In this document: positions 1 to 11,600 of the stretch, piece after piece
How the letters are laid out: every line of letters begins with the position of its first letter
How positions within the stretch are numbered: position 1 is the stretch's first letter
The notes under the pieces: model-generated
Databases searched by the model: none
Told to the model about the DNA's origin: nothing
The model's input: the letters and a program-made list of their open reading frames with translations, nothing else
Position numbers and translations under genes: made by a program
NCBI GenBank assembly: GCA_036924085.1
Contig: JAVGWX010000001.1
Location: 4,878,200-4,942,199 of the forward strand
Direction of reading: 5' to 3'
Length of the DNA: 64,000 nt
DNA from: Ariolimax columbianus
Lineage: Eukaryota > Mollusca > Gastropoda > Stylommatophora > Arionidae

Positions 1-300
1 TCTCTATCTAGACGGAAGGTCTGGTATCCTCTGATTGAGAATTTATGGTTATTGTTGAGGTGCGTTTCCTGGATACATGCCACGTCAATCTTACCTTCAT
101 GCAGGTGGTGTGTTAGGGGAAGTTTTTTGTTGATGACTCCCTCCGCATTCCACTGTAGTATTTTGAGGGTCTTGAGGTTTTGGCCAATAGACGTTGCCCC
201 ATAGCCATGTGCCTTGACTCCACGACACATGGGTGGGTGACCACCAGTAGTCAAGGGTGGGCCCCTTCGAGGCGTGAGGCCCGGCACTATCGCTGCCTGG
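1..300 (-). pseudogene. LINE endonuclease N-terminus (Nimb/I-like), fragment
   Basis: The - strand encodes the beginning of an apurinic-type (EEP) endonuclease of a non-LTR retrotransposon. Recognisable pieces are the LQWNAEG-like start and the segment around KIDVACIQETHL, which carries the Gln-Glu of the EEP active site, followed by YQTFRLDR. Frame breaks are present. The remainder of the ORF would lie left of the window. It is nearly identical to the homologous stretch at 22430-22780. Confidence 0.75.
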
Positions 301-1260
301 CGGGACTCCGCAGGATGAGCGCCATACGTTTTTCTAATAGGTTGTACTGCCATCATACTGTGATTTACGTTGCACTGTTTTGTTAGGCTTGCGGCCCCGT
401 GCATCCGATTTCAACAGGTGTTTCTGTAGGGATGCCCTCCTTAGCCTTTGGCTGTCCCCAGCCTATCTGCAAGGCAGCAGTTGTTTACGATCAGAGTTTT
501 CTCTCTTATGGAAGTTGTCTTACCAGACTATCGAGTCTTCACTACTCGTGTCTATAGGGTGCAATGATGATATGTGATGATATATGAGATGGACTGGTTT
601 ACCCGGAAGAGAGGCAGTGCAGTGTGTCTGTGTCCCAGGATCGTCACGTCCTGCCAGGAACGTAGCATTTGCATGTGAGTGGGGTATCTCTTTTTCCCTT
701 TATTTTCTTGGCTTCTATGCAGGGATGGTACGCCTAGCATTCCCCGCCACCTAGGGTGTTGACACAGTGGGGCAGGTGTGCAATGTCCGCTGGTCTGCAT
801 CTCTTCTGCGTCCAGTATGATAGTTATATGGCTGATAACGTACAGAGGTAGATATCGTAGCCGGAGTGCATTCAGCCAGAGGACAAGCCTGGTAATGTCA
901 CAGAGATGTTGTTCGCCTGGTGTGCGGACAACTCTCATGGTCAGTGGTTGAGTCTTGACAGTTCACAGTGAGGTGGCTGCTCTACTGTTTTCGACACCCC
1001 GACCAGGTACTAAGTCTTCGGTTGGTGTTTTCGCACCCCATCGCCGTTTAGGGTGAGTATCAAGCAGTTGTCCGCCCGCTTTGATTGGCGGGCGGCAAGG
1101 ACCTCTTTCTGTGGCTCTCTAACTGATAGGGCTGGGGCGCAAGCCCCAGGTCCCGAGCATGTAGGAGCCTCCCATTGCAGTGGTGCTGAGATTTTGGGCG
1201 GGATTGCGGCTTACAAGGGTTCGGCCGTAATCCCCCACATGGTAGCCTCGCGCCCTTGGC
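300..1260 (-). other. 5' UTR-like part of composite element, no coding content recognised
   Basis: This stretch is shared with 22780-23690 in copy 2 and sits between the endonuclease start and the monomer region. I see no conserved protein in either strand. It contains GC-rich inverted blocks near 1074-1093, and short open frames that are not preserved between the two copies. Confidence 0.5.
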
Positions 1261-1983
1261 TTATCAGCCTGGTACGTGAACCAAAGTGTCTGCGGCTTCT
1301 CTCGATTTGAGCTGGTTTTCCGTAGCAACGCCCTGTCATTTGTAGGGTAAAACTGACCTGTCTTCAGATGGTCTATTTCCAGCACCCGTTCACTATTTGG
1401 TCAGACGAATTTATTGAGGGCTTTTGTTTGTCAATGACCAGGTATTTGAAATCTGCGGTTTCTGCGGAGTTAAACACGATTTCCGTAGCGTTCTTTCATT
1501 TGAGTGTTTGAGAGCTGACTTGTCATCCGTGAGTCTAATACCAGCGTACGTTCATTATTAGACCTAAACGGCAGTGCTCTCGATTTGTCAGTTGTTCTAC
1601 AGTATTGGCGTGTTCAAATTAAGCCGCAGTTCCACACCTGGTGGTGCCCTTCCGTCAATTCCCTTAGCGAGACAATCAAGTTTCTTAGGGGGTAGTCCCA
1701 GTTTTTCGAGGGTCTAATTCCAGCACATGTTCTCTATTAGACCTCACGAAGGTGTACTTTTTGATAGTCATTCTGCAGTATTGGTATGTTTAGTTAACTT
1801 AGGTCTCAGGCTCCACTCCTGATAGTGCTCTTCCGTCAATTCCTTTATCAAACACTGGATGCTGACAAAACCGGGCCACAGGGGGCATAACCCCAGGTTT
1901 CTTGGGGGTCTAAATCCAGCACCAGTTCAATACTAGACCCCAGAAGAGTGGTCTCGGCATGTCAATCATTTCAGTGTTGGCCG
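1260..1983 (-). repeat. Degenerate ~170-200 bp monomers containing an 18S-derived segment and a hairpin
   Basis: About four diverged monomers lie end to end (roughly 1260-1420, 1420-1605, 1606-1783, 1784-1983). The two nearest the 18S block repeat the 18S segment that includes the universal GAATTGACGGAAGGGC primer site (- strand), at about 1665 and 1842, in addition to the true 18S copy at about 2035. Most monomers carry an inverted repeat, GGTCTAAT...ATTAGACC with a 17-nt loop, for example near 1532-1563 and 1711-1742. Copy 2 has a shorter version. Confidence 0.65.
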
Positions 1984-2004
1984 TGTTGAGTCAAATTAAG
2001 CCGC

Positions 2005-2053
<49 letters not shown>

Positions 2054-3219
2054 TTTGCAACCATACTTCCCCCGGAACCCAAACACTTTGGTTTCCCGGA
2101 AGCTGCCCGCAGAGTCATCGAAGCAACTCCTGCGGATCGCTAGTCGGCATCGTTTATGGTCAGAACTACGACGGTATCTGATCGTCTTCGCGCCTCTGAC
2201 TTTCGTTCTTGATTAATGAAAACATTCTTGACAAATGCTTTCGCAGTAGCTCGTCTTGCGGCGATCCAAGAATTTCACCTCTAACGCCGCAATACGAATG
2301 CCCCCGTTTGTCCCTGTTAATCATTACCTCCAGTTCCGAAAACCAACAAAATAGAACCGAGGTCCTATTCCATTATTCCATGCACCATTATTCAGGCAGC
2401 CGAGGCCTGCTTTGAACACTCTAATTTTTCAAAGTAAACGCGCCGGCCACCCAGGACGCTCAGCGAAGAGCACCCGTGGGAGAGAGCCGGCAGACGGTAG
2501 GGCAGGAGACAACGGGCAGTGAACCGGCGCGAGCCGGACCGCCCGCCTGCGCCTGAGATCCAACTACGAGCTTTTTAACTGCAACAACTTTAATATACGC
2601 TATTGGAGCTGGAATTACCGCGGCTGCTGGCACCAGACTTGCCCTCCAATAGATCCTCGTTAAAGGGTTTAAAGTGTACTCATTCCAATTACGGGGCCTC
2701 GAAAGAGTCCCGTATTGTTATTTTTCGTCACTACCTCCCCGTGCCGGGAGTGGGTAAGTTGCGCGCCTGCTGCCTTCCTTGGATGTGGTAGCCGTTTCTC
2801 ATGCTCCCTCTCCGGAATCGAACCCTGATTCCCCGTTACCCGTTACAAACATGGTAGGCATGTCACGTACCATCGACATTTGATAGGGCAGACATTTGAA
2901 AGATGCGTCGCCGGCACATGAGGCCATGCGATCAGCACAAAGTTATCCAGAGTCACCAGTGGGGACGCCGCAACCCCGCGAGGGGAAACGACGATTGGTT
3001 TTGAACTAATAAAAGCGCTCTTTCCGCGAGGGTCGGAGCTTGGTAAGCATGTATTGGCTCTAGAATTGCCACAGTTATCCAAGTAGGATCGTGTCATCTA
3101 AGGAACCTCGACTGATTTAATGAGCCATTCGCGGTTTCACCGTGAGACAGTGTGAACTTAGACATGCATGGCTTAATCTTTAAGACAAGCATATGACTAC
3201 TGGCAGGATCAACCAGATA
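1982..3219 (-). pseudogene. 18S rRNA 5' portion (truncated, ~1.2 kb)
   Basis: On the - strand this begins with the eukaryotic 18S start (CTGGTTGATCCTGCCAGTAG at about 3218-3199) and continues through the AAGGCAGCAGGCGCG region, the V4 region (about 2430-2570) and the central domain to the CTTAATTTGACTCAACACGG segment, where 18S homology stops at about 1982. The last third of 18S is missing, so it cannot be a functional small-subunit rRNA gene. It differs from copy 2 by scattered substitutions and indels. Confidence 0.92.
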
Positions 3220-3535
3220 TCTGTCGGAGACGTACTGTGTACAGCACACACCGGTCGGCGGAGGAAGGGTGTGTTTTTGTAAAAGGAATCGCTGGGACGA
3301 CGGCCGCAGGGACCGACCGACTGACGGGACGGACGGACGGTTTGTTCCACCCGTCCCTCACTCCGTCCATCGACCTAGGACCGCCTGACAGGGGCCTCCC
3401 ACACGCACCAGACGACCGACCGACCGGGCTCGCTCGAGGAGGGATGGCAGCGCTCTGTGCAGAACGGATCCCAACGACCTCGGCGATGAATTTCACTGGG
3501 ACTAGAGACAATTTGGCCTGCCGGCCTGCCCTTCT
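3220..3535 (-). other. Pre-rRNA 5' external transcribed spacer remnant
   Basis: This lies immediately upstream of the 18S 5' end on the - strand and is shared with 25439-25735. It is GC-rich with GAC/GGAC short repeats, typical of spacer. Its identity as 5' ETS is inferred only from position next to mature 18S. Similarity to copy 2 ends abruptly at about 3535. Confidence 0.6.
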
Positions 3536-4517
3536 CTTGTACCAAACCCCGTCATCGTACTAGTTGATTTCGAACAGGCCCTAGGTTGGTCTACCATGTT
3601 CACGTGTTATCCTTCATCTAAAACGTGTTACTACGTGTGACCTTCCAATTGCCTCCTTAGTACCGCTAGGTCTAGTTTTGCTGTCTTCCCCACCACCCCC
3701 ATCGTCGACCACAAAAATAAGCCCCTACCCCCAATTTCGACTAGAAAGTCTTTAAATAATTGCCACGTTTGACACGTGAGGTTCACTTGTCCATCCATTA
3801 GGACAACGGCGTAATAAACTCAACGTAATAAGAGCCGATAATAAAATATAATAATTTCTGTCAGTTACCTTGTCAACTTTCTATTTGACCTAATTTCGGA
3901 CAATTGAAAGTTACATTACGAAATAGCCCAGACTTTGTTCGAACTGACTGAGATAGAGTTCAACTTTGTCTGAACTTTGGGTTAGCCATTGTTTCTCACT
4001 CCTCTCTTTGCTTCCTACCTGCCTTGTTTAGAGTGACCAATTAATTATATGTCCCATTGTTCCTTTTCTAGTGACCTTGAGTCGGTATAAAGACAGATAC
4101 CATTCACGGTACTTTGGTTCGAGATCCATGCTCGCTTTCGCTATCACTACTCCATTTTTTCAGCTTGCATTCGTGCTTATTTTGATATTATTTAAATAAT
4201 AGTGATTACATTATTAGTTCTTATGTTTTAGAATATAGATGGCAGAAGTAGAAAAAGAGAAGAAAAGGAAGGAAATGTAGACAATAAAGTTTGGAATATC
4301 TTACGTTTCAATGTATATCTGCACCAACAAACCAACAGCTGTCAAACTGTTGTTATGTGAAACGGTATTTTCTAGAGAGAAAAGGAAGCCTTTCATAATG
4401 ATTGAACATTTAAAGAAGACAACATCCTGACAAGGTAGATACGAACTGAACTTTATTTCACTCACTACGTGACAAATTTCAGAAGCACCAATGCTGTTAA
4501 ACAAACTGATGCTTTAA
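3536..4517. other. No recognisable gene or array
   Basis: Single-copy-looking AT-rich sequence between the composite element and an RTE-like fragment. An isolated GGTTCGAGATCC motif near 4116 resembles a tRNA/SINE B box, but no A box is seen at the right distance. Open frames here are short and unsupported. Confidence 0.5.
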
Positions 4518-4810
4518 GTGCATTATTCAACATATGGTAAAACACGCAAGCTTACACGGTATGGGTATGTATCCAGATCCTCTAGGTTGATCAGGGCGAT
4601 CCTGCAAGGCTCTGTGCCTGTGAAGCGTAAGAGAGGTAGGCAGATAAAAAGATGGGAAGACAGCATCCGAACTGGACGGGAAGGTCCAAAGTTTGAACAA
4701 ATATACTGGCACAAAATCGAATGAAATGGCGAGAACTGATCCAGCAATCTGCCGTATTGGTGCCCCAATGACCTTTCAGGTCACGTGATTGATGATGATG
4801 AAGATGCAAC
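4518..4810 (+). mobile_element. RTE-like LINE 3' end (RT C-terminus and GAT-rich tail)
   Basis: The translation resembles the C-terminal tail of a widespread molluscan LINE family: a GYVSRSS, ILQGSVPVKRKRGRQ, KRWEDSIR series followed after a frame break by further degenerate matches. The copy ends in GATTGATGATGATGAAGA, the short-repeat 3' tail typical of RTE-type elements. The upstream RT core is absent, so this is a 5'-truncated dead copy. Confidence 0.7.
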
Positions 4811-5094
4811 ATTTCATTGTAGATTTCCATGTCTGGAAAGTCTCATAAAAATGGTGCGCTCCATCACTTGAGACAAAACCTACTATAAATATGTTGACCA
4901 GTCACCCATCGTCACTTGACACAAGACCTACATTTCCACCCTATCTTCAGCTATGGTTGTACCAATGGTTGTCAACACCTGTCCGTCACCCAATACAAGT
5001 CAGGAACGAAACAACTATCCGCATTTTAAATGGTCAACGCTTTTATTGTAATCGTACTCACTTGTGTCAGTTCACGTCAATCATGTCCAAGAAC

Positions 5095-5440
5095 CAGGGA
5101 ACATATGTGTCAGTTCATGTCATTTATGTCACACAACCACAGGAACATTTATGTCAGTTCATGTCATTTATGTCACACAACCACATGCCCATTTGTGTCA
5201 GTTCATGTCATTTATGTCACACAACCACATGCCCATTTGTGTCAGTTCATGTCATTTATGTCACACAACCACAGGAACAGATATGTCAGTTCATGTCATA
5301 AATGTCACACAACCACAGGAACAGATATGTCAGTTCATGTCATATATGTCACACAACTACAAGAACATATATGTCAGCTCGTGTCATTCATGTCACACAA
5401 CCACAAGGACATACGGTGTCATTCATGTCACATGATCATT
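5095..5440 (+). repeat. Minisatellite, ~44-bp unit, about 8 copies
   Basis: Unit core is ATGTCAGTTCATGTCATTTATGTCACACAACCACA with small variants; successive TGTCAG starts are near 5108, 5152 and 5196. Three overlapping open frames run through it only because the unit lacks stop codons. The array ends about 80 bp before the first visible exon of fucosyltransferase gene A. Confidence 0.9.
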
Positions 5441-5517
5441 GGAACATATGTCCATAACCCGCGATGTAAACTCTCGTGATATCGCTCATGTTATCTATGA
5501 TTATCTACTCCTGGCAG

Positions 5518-5618
5518 GTTTTACCTTGTCTTTGAGACATCGATATGCCGAGACTATCTCACTGAGGTGTTCTTCCAGTCTTTCGGCGATGTGGACATTG
5601 TGCCTGTTGTCAGAGGAG
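5518..5618 (+). CDS. Gene A exon: GDP-fucose-binding motif
   Basis: Acceptor CTGGCAG|G at 5517/5518 and donor GAGGAG|GTGATT at 5618/5619. It starts in phase 2 and ends in phase 1, exactly as in gene B exon 60212-60312. Encodes FYLVFETSICRDYLTE and [11 protein letters not shown]. The family signature Lys after TE is replaced by Val. Confidence 0.85.
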
Positions 5619-8600
5619 GTGATTGATTCGTTGATCGCTCGATGGTTTCAATTACTCACTTCTACTACTATCATTTTTTAACTCATTCATCGCTTACATC
5701 AACTTACGTATTCAGTTTCTTTCATTTTTCTTTATCATGCGTCTCTTTAATGTATCGACTTAATTGATGTTTCAATTTAATTCATATGGTTATTTGAGTA
5801 TCCAAACATTTAAGGGATCGATTTATTTCAATGTGTTACTGTATTTAAACGGTTTATTTTATTCATTGATTGAATTCATATATTCCTTCCTTTGTACTAC
5901 TGACTATTTTGATCGGCTCATTACATCCATTTATTTAAATCATTATCTATTCATTTCAAAATGTATTTTTTTCGCTGCTGCTCGTCCTTCATTCTCATCT
6001 TTTCTATTTATTGGGTGCATTTTTTCTTAGTGCTTCATCTATTATACTCGTAGATATCAACATTGTACAAATTGATCATCAATTCCATCACACTCCATAA
6101 ACATCTTCTTGATGCAAAGATATCGATCAACGTGATCGATAAAGGCCTTACATCGTGGTCTATGACGGGACCAAACAAAGCCTCATGGAAATTGGTTTAA
6201 TATTTTCATCTATAAGGCCGCCAGACTCTGGACCTGGAATGTGAGAACCATGTGGGTGTTGCAGAAAACGATTACAATTACAATAGAAATGAAAAAAATA
6301 TAACATGAATATCATTGGACACGGCGAAATAAGATGGGCACACGCAGGTAAAATACAGCAAACGTCCGTCACAACAGTTACATTCAGGTTACGAAGAAGA
6401 GAAGGCACCACACAGTGAAGGGACAGCACTTATACCAACACAAATATCCAGAGCGCTCTTATTGAGTGGCACGTAGCTGAACCAATCACCGCATCCTTTA
6501 GGACCACAAATAGAAAGATCATATAATGCCACTTCAATTACAAAAACGAAGAATGAATTGAAGAAGGTTTCTTCGTAAACTACAAAGTCTATTGATTGCA
6601 AAAACATCTGGAGGTTTAATGATAGTGACGCGAATGTCCAAACAGGAGATGACAATTAACGATACGAAGAGATTGCCAAAAAATGGTCATAGAATAATGA
6701 ATGAAAATGATGACATAATTACATATTTCTGAGCCGGAAAACAACTGATCAATGGGGGAAGCATGTTCTCGCACAAAATAATTAATTAGGCAATACATGT
6801 ATATATATCTTCAGATCATATGACGTCAAACCACATTGACCACATCTACATACATTGAACATTTTGACTTATCGTAGAAGAGATAAACACATGCTTGAAA
6901 CGATGCACACAAAAAAAAAAAAAAGAGCGACATAGCTGACGATGGGATTACATAATTACAGTCATGAGGAAAGACAGATACACCAGCCTACAGTGTCTAG
7001 AAAAGAGAAGAATTCGTGGTGACTTAATACAAGTTTATAAGATAATCACATGAAAGGAAAAATTAGATTATAACAAGTTTTTCAAAGTACATCCACCTAC
7101 AAGAACATGAGGGCATAGCTACAAATTAACTAAAGAAAGGTCCAGATTAGATGTTGGGAAATATTTTTTTAGTCAGAGAGTGGCGAATGCTTGAAATGCA
7201 TTGCCACAGGAAGTAGTGGAGGCAAGGACAATTAATACATTTAAGAATAGATTGGATGCGCATAGCTTTTAGAGAAAGAAAATGTAAATGAAACTGGTTG
7301 TATACAGACTCTGCAGAGTCTTCTAAACCAGTATAAAGACGTTAAGTTAAGTTAAGTTAACGATAAATGACGAAGCGTGTTTTCACTCGTACACAACTCT
7401 CTACTGCGTGTCCTCATACGTCTACGACATTATGCTGGTGAGCTTATGCGGGACTCGCTAGTACTTTAGAAGGAGGATACGACGGAGGGGCAAAGTTGAC
7501 ACGGCTGATACTGTGGCGACGTTCTGCAAAGGACATGCTACATGAAGACAATGAAATAATTGTAGCTGTTTTTCCTTGTTCACGCATGTCGCATGTCGTA
7601 AACAGCTACTAAAGAGGGTTGTACTTGGGTATGGCCAACTCATCTTATTAAAGAATACAGATCACCATTATATTTAGCCACTGCAAAAGCTCACCAATAC
7701 TTTACATTGGAGCGAACAGATGGATGATGATGATAAACACATGGTTTCTGTACTGGCGTCACACACTTTATATTTGATTGTCAGTATTTGAGTGCTCCCA
7801 AATGAGAATGTATGGCTTCTCTAAGAAACATAAACTAGCACATACATTGCACACCTTACTTTCGTGTCACGGACAAAACTGATTTCTTGGTTACCCTGTC
7901 CACAGGTACTGACTACAAGAGTTACTTCCCCTCCGGGACGTACATTGATGCCTCCGACTATCCCAACTATGGCGCCCTTACAGACTTCCTGGTGGAACTT
8001 GGCAAAGATAAAGATCGCTACACGCAGTATCTCAAGAGCAAACACAAGTAAGTATTAGTGCAGAATGTTGTACAGTCGTCGGTCGTCTACATTTCAGTAC
8101 ATGTCGTGAATGCTGGGAATGCATTGCCACATGATGTGTTGGGAGCAGGGTCAGTTAATACATTCACACATAATTTGGATGCTCACAGCCATATTTCGTA
8201 TTGGAATGAACTGGTTGTATACAGACTTCGTAGAACCTTTTAAACATGTATAACAAAGTTAAGCTACGTTAAGTTAAGTATTTTACAAAACATGTTAATG
8301 TATTTTATTTTCTGTCAGCCACGGCATATCTTAAACGGCGGCCAGAGAGGTTTGGGCATACGTCTAGTAACCTCATCATGTAAATCACATTGCAATAGAG
8401 ACCAGCTATGTAAGAACACTCAGGGGAACTGAGACGCTAGTCTGACCAGGGGAACTGAGACGCTAGTCTCACCAGGGGAACTGAGACGCTAGTCCTGTCA
8501 GGGGAACTGAGACGCTAGCCCTGTCCGGCACAATATACTGACCAAGACCACTATCTCTCTTTCATGTTACGTTCCATAGAAACAGGCTGTTTTCAAGCCA

Positions 8601-11600
8601 GTCTGGTTGACGAGATGTGGATCGACGTGATCCCCGTAGTAGTGAGTGTCACGCAGATGAAATCAACCATAGCACATCCGCTTGGAGGACCGCAGTCCAC
8701 CTTCATCCGCACGCTCGGGATGTGAAGAAAGCTACTGCAACTCGTTTCTTAACGTCCTTTTCAGGAGGTGGCACAAAAGAGTGAACCTGCTCATTGTGGG
8801 CATTCGAAACTAAAACATCAACAACAACACTCGAAGTACCTTGACCCAGGCTTCCCGTGTTGCCCCAAATACACTAGTCATCCTTTGCTGCATAATGGAT
8901 AAAAACAGGATAAGAAGGAAATGATAAGATGTCCAACAGATGATGAAAAGAAAATTTCAAAGTAAGAAACTAAAAAAAAAAACTAATGTTAAAACAGTTT
9001 GGCTGCAAACCAAAATAAAAAGAGGTCAACCTAACTGAATCATACACAGAAGAGCGATGGCGGTGGTGGAAAGGCTTGTGAGAATGGGAAGCACAGCTGG
9101 GAAGAGAAGTCAGGATAAACATGATATCGCATGACAGGATGATAATATCACAATAAACAGCCTGTGTATAAAAATAATCACAGCTTTTGTACATAAAAAA
9201 AGAAAAACATCCAGTGACCAGAAGCAACCAACAACTGGTGTACAGAAACAACCAACAACTGGTGTACAAAAACAACCAACAACTGGTGTACAAAAATGTC
9301 CAACAACGGGTGTGCAGAAACAACCAACAACTAGTGTACAGAAACAACCAACAACTGGTGTACAGAAAAAACTAACAACTGGTGTACATAAATAACCAAC
9401 AACTGGTGTACAGAAGTGACCAACAACTGGTGTACAGAAACAACCAACAAATTGTGTACAGAAACGACCAACAACTGGTGTACAGAAACAACCAACAACT
9501 GGTGTACAGAAACAATCAACAACTAGTGTACAGAAAAGACCAACAAAAGGTGTACAGGGGCATCAAAGAGTTGTTGAAGGATGTTATTGTTATCATTGCT
9601 AAAGATGATGTAGAGAGCAATCAAATGTTGAAGGATGTTACTGTCATCATTACTAGAGATGTTGAAGGATGTTATTGTCATCATTACTAGAGATGGCACA
9701 TGATAATGATTTAATCTATTTCTTAAAAAAATATAAAAATAAAGCAAGAAGCATGTTTCATGTAGAACGTGGCTCTTACAGCTGCCAACCTATTTGGTTG
9801 TTATTCGTCTCTTGACAGGTGTGCAGTACGGTAGGTTGCCATTATTTTCCGGAGTAGCAATCACGCCACGAAAAAACGCCGTGTCTGCCAAACTGGACGT
9901 TGGGATTGCCAAACCGAGTTTCACTTCTCGGCCACCCTGCTTCCAATATCTTACAACCACAATATTAAAAACACAATTCTGTTTACTGAGAGTCGATAAA
10001 ACAGCTGCCAATCTCGTCGTGACATGAGCACACCTGTGGGTAGACTCGGACTTATCGTTCAGGTGAAAACAAGGTCGTGCGCATGAATAATACTGTGTAG
10101 TGAAGAACAGATAGACTTAACGATAGTTAACAGTACAGAAATGGGTGGGATGTTTCAAGTGAGTTGCGAAGAATGGATATATTATTTGACTGTTAGTTAG
10201 TCGTTACTCGTCTTGGCGATTAGTGGCTACTGTTCTTGGCCGTTAATTAGTCGCTACTCTTCTTGACTGTTAGTAAGTAGCTACTCTTCTTGACTGTTAG
10301 TAAGTAGCTACTCTTCTTGGCTGTTAGTAAGTAGCTACTCTTCTTGGCTGTTAGTAAGTAGCTACTCTTCTTGGCTGTTAGTAAGTAGCTACTCTTCTTG
10401 GCTGTTAGTAAGTAGCTACTCTTCTTGGCTGTTAGTAAGTAGCTATTCTTCTTGGCTGTTAGTAAGTAGCTACTCTTCTTGGCTGTTAGGAAGTGCCTAC
10501 TCTTCTTGGCTGTTAGTTAGGGGCTACTCTTCTTAGCTGTTACTAAGTAGCTACTCTTCTTGGCTGTTAGTGGGGCTACTTTTCTTGACTGTTGAGGCTG
10601 ATTTTATTGACTGTTAAGACTACTCTCTTGGCTATTAGCAAGTGGCTACACTTCTTGGCTGTTAGTAAGTAGCTACTCTTCTTGGCTGTTAGTTAGTCGC
10701 TACTCTTTTTTGCTGTTAGTGAATGATTACTCTTCTTGGATGTTAGTAAGTGGCTACTTTTCTTGACTGTTAAGTCTACTCTTCTTGGCTGTTAGTTAGT
10801 CGCTACTCTTCTTGGCTGTTAGTATGTGCCCACTCTTCTTGTCTGTTAGTAAATTGCTACCGTTCTTGGCTGTTAGTAAATGGCTACTCTTCTTGGCTAT
10901 TAGTGGGGCTACTTTTCTTGACTGTTAAGGCTGATCTTATTGACCGTTAAGACTACTCTTCTTGGCTATTAGCAAGTCGCTACTCTTCTTGGCTATTAGC
11001 AAGTCGCTACTCTTCTTGGCTGTTAGTTAGTCGCTACTCTTCTTGGCTGTTAGTTAGTCGCTACTCTTCTTGGCTGTTAGTTAGTGCTACTCTTCTTGGC
11101 TGTTAGTTAGTCGCTGCTCTTCTTGGCTGTTAGTTAGTCGCTACTCTTCTTGGCTGTTAGTTAGACGCTACTCTTCTTGGCTGTTAGTTAGTCGCTACTC
11201 TTCTTGGCTGTTAGTTAGTCGCTGCTCTTCTTGGCTGTTAGTTAGTCGCTACTCTTCTTGGCTGTTAGTTAGTCGCTACTCTTCTTGACTGTTAGTTAGT
11301 CGCTACTCTTCTTGGCTGTTAGTTAGTCGCTACTCTTCTTGGCTGTTAGTTAGTCGCTTCTCTTCTTGGCTGTTAGTATGTGCCCACTCTTCTTGCCTGT
11401 TAGTAAGTGGCTACTCTTCTTGGCTGTTAGTAAGTGGCTACTCATTTTGGCAGTTAGTAAATGGCTACTGTTCTTGACTATTAAGTCTACTCTTCTCGAT
11501 TGTTAATTAGTAGCTACTCTTCTTCGAGCTAAGAAGCGGACACACCTGTATTCAAACTAAATTAAATATAAAGATAATCAAGATATTGGAATTCTGGCAC

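Larger units (their letters stand above)
1..3535 (-). mobile_element. Composite 18S-rDNA/Nimb-like LINE, copy 1 (partial, runs off left edge)
   Basis: Read on the - strand this unit runs: ribosomal leader (3535-3220), 18S 5' part (3219-1982), degenerate monomers (about 1983-1260), an unassigned 5' UTR-like stretch (about 1260-300) and the start of a LINE endonuclease ORF (about 300-1). The same order and near-identical sequence recur at about 22435-25735. The match stops at about 3535, where copy 2 continues for another ~330 bp, as expected for a 5'-truncated retrocopy. The homology is seen directly by comparing the two segments. That it moved as one retroelement is inference; a segmental duplication is the alternative. 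Confidence 0.75.

Noticed and set aside
1982..3219. Functional 18S rRNA gene
   Set aside because: Lacks the 3' third of 18S and is fused to LINE sequence. Copy 2 has changes at universal positions.
4110..4145. SINE or tRNA B box (GGTTCGAGATCC)
   Set aside because: No A box at the expected distance and no tRNA cloverleaf can be drawn.
4301..4504. 67-codon open frame on the - strand
   Set aside because: No motif, and no repeat in the window.
8560..8720. Possible fucosyltransferase-like exon (MWIDVIPVV)
   Set aside because: Only five or six residues resemble the family; no compatible acceptor, and the position would duplicate the exon at 5518.
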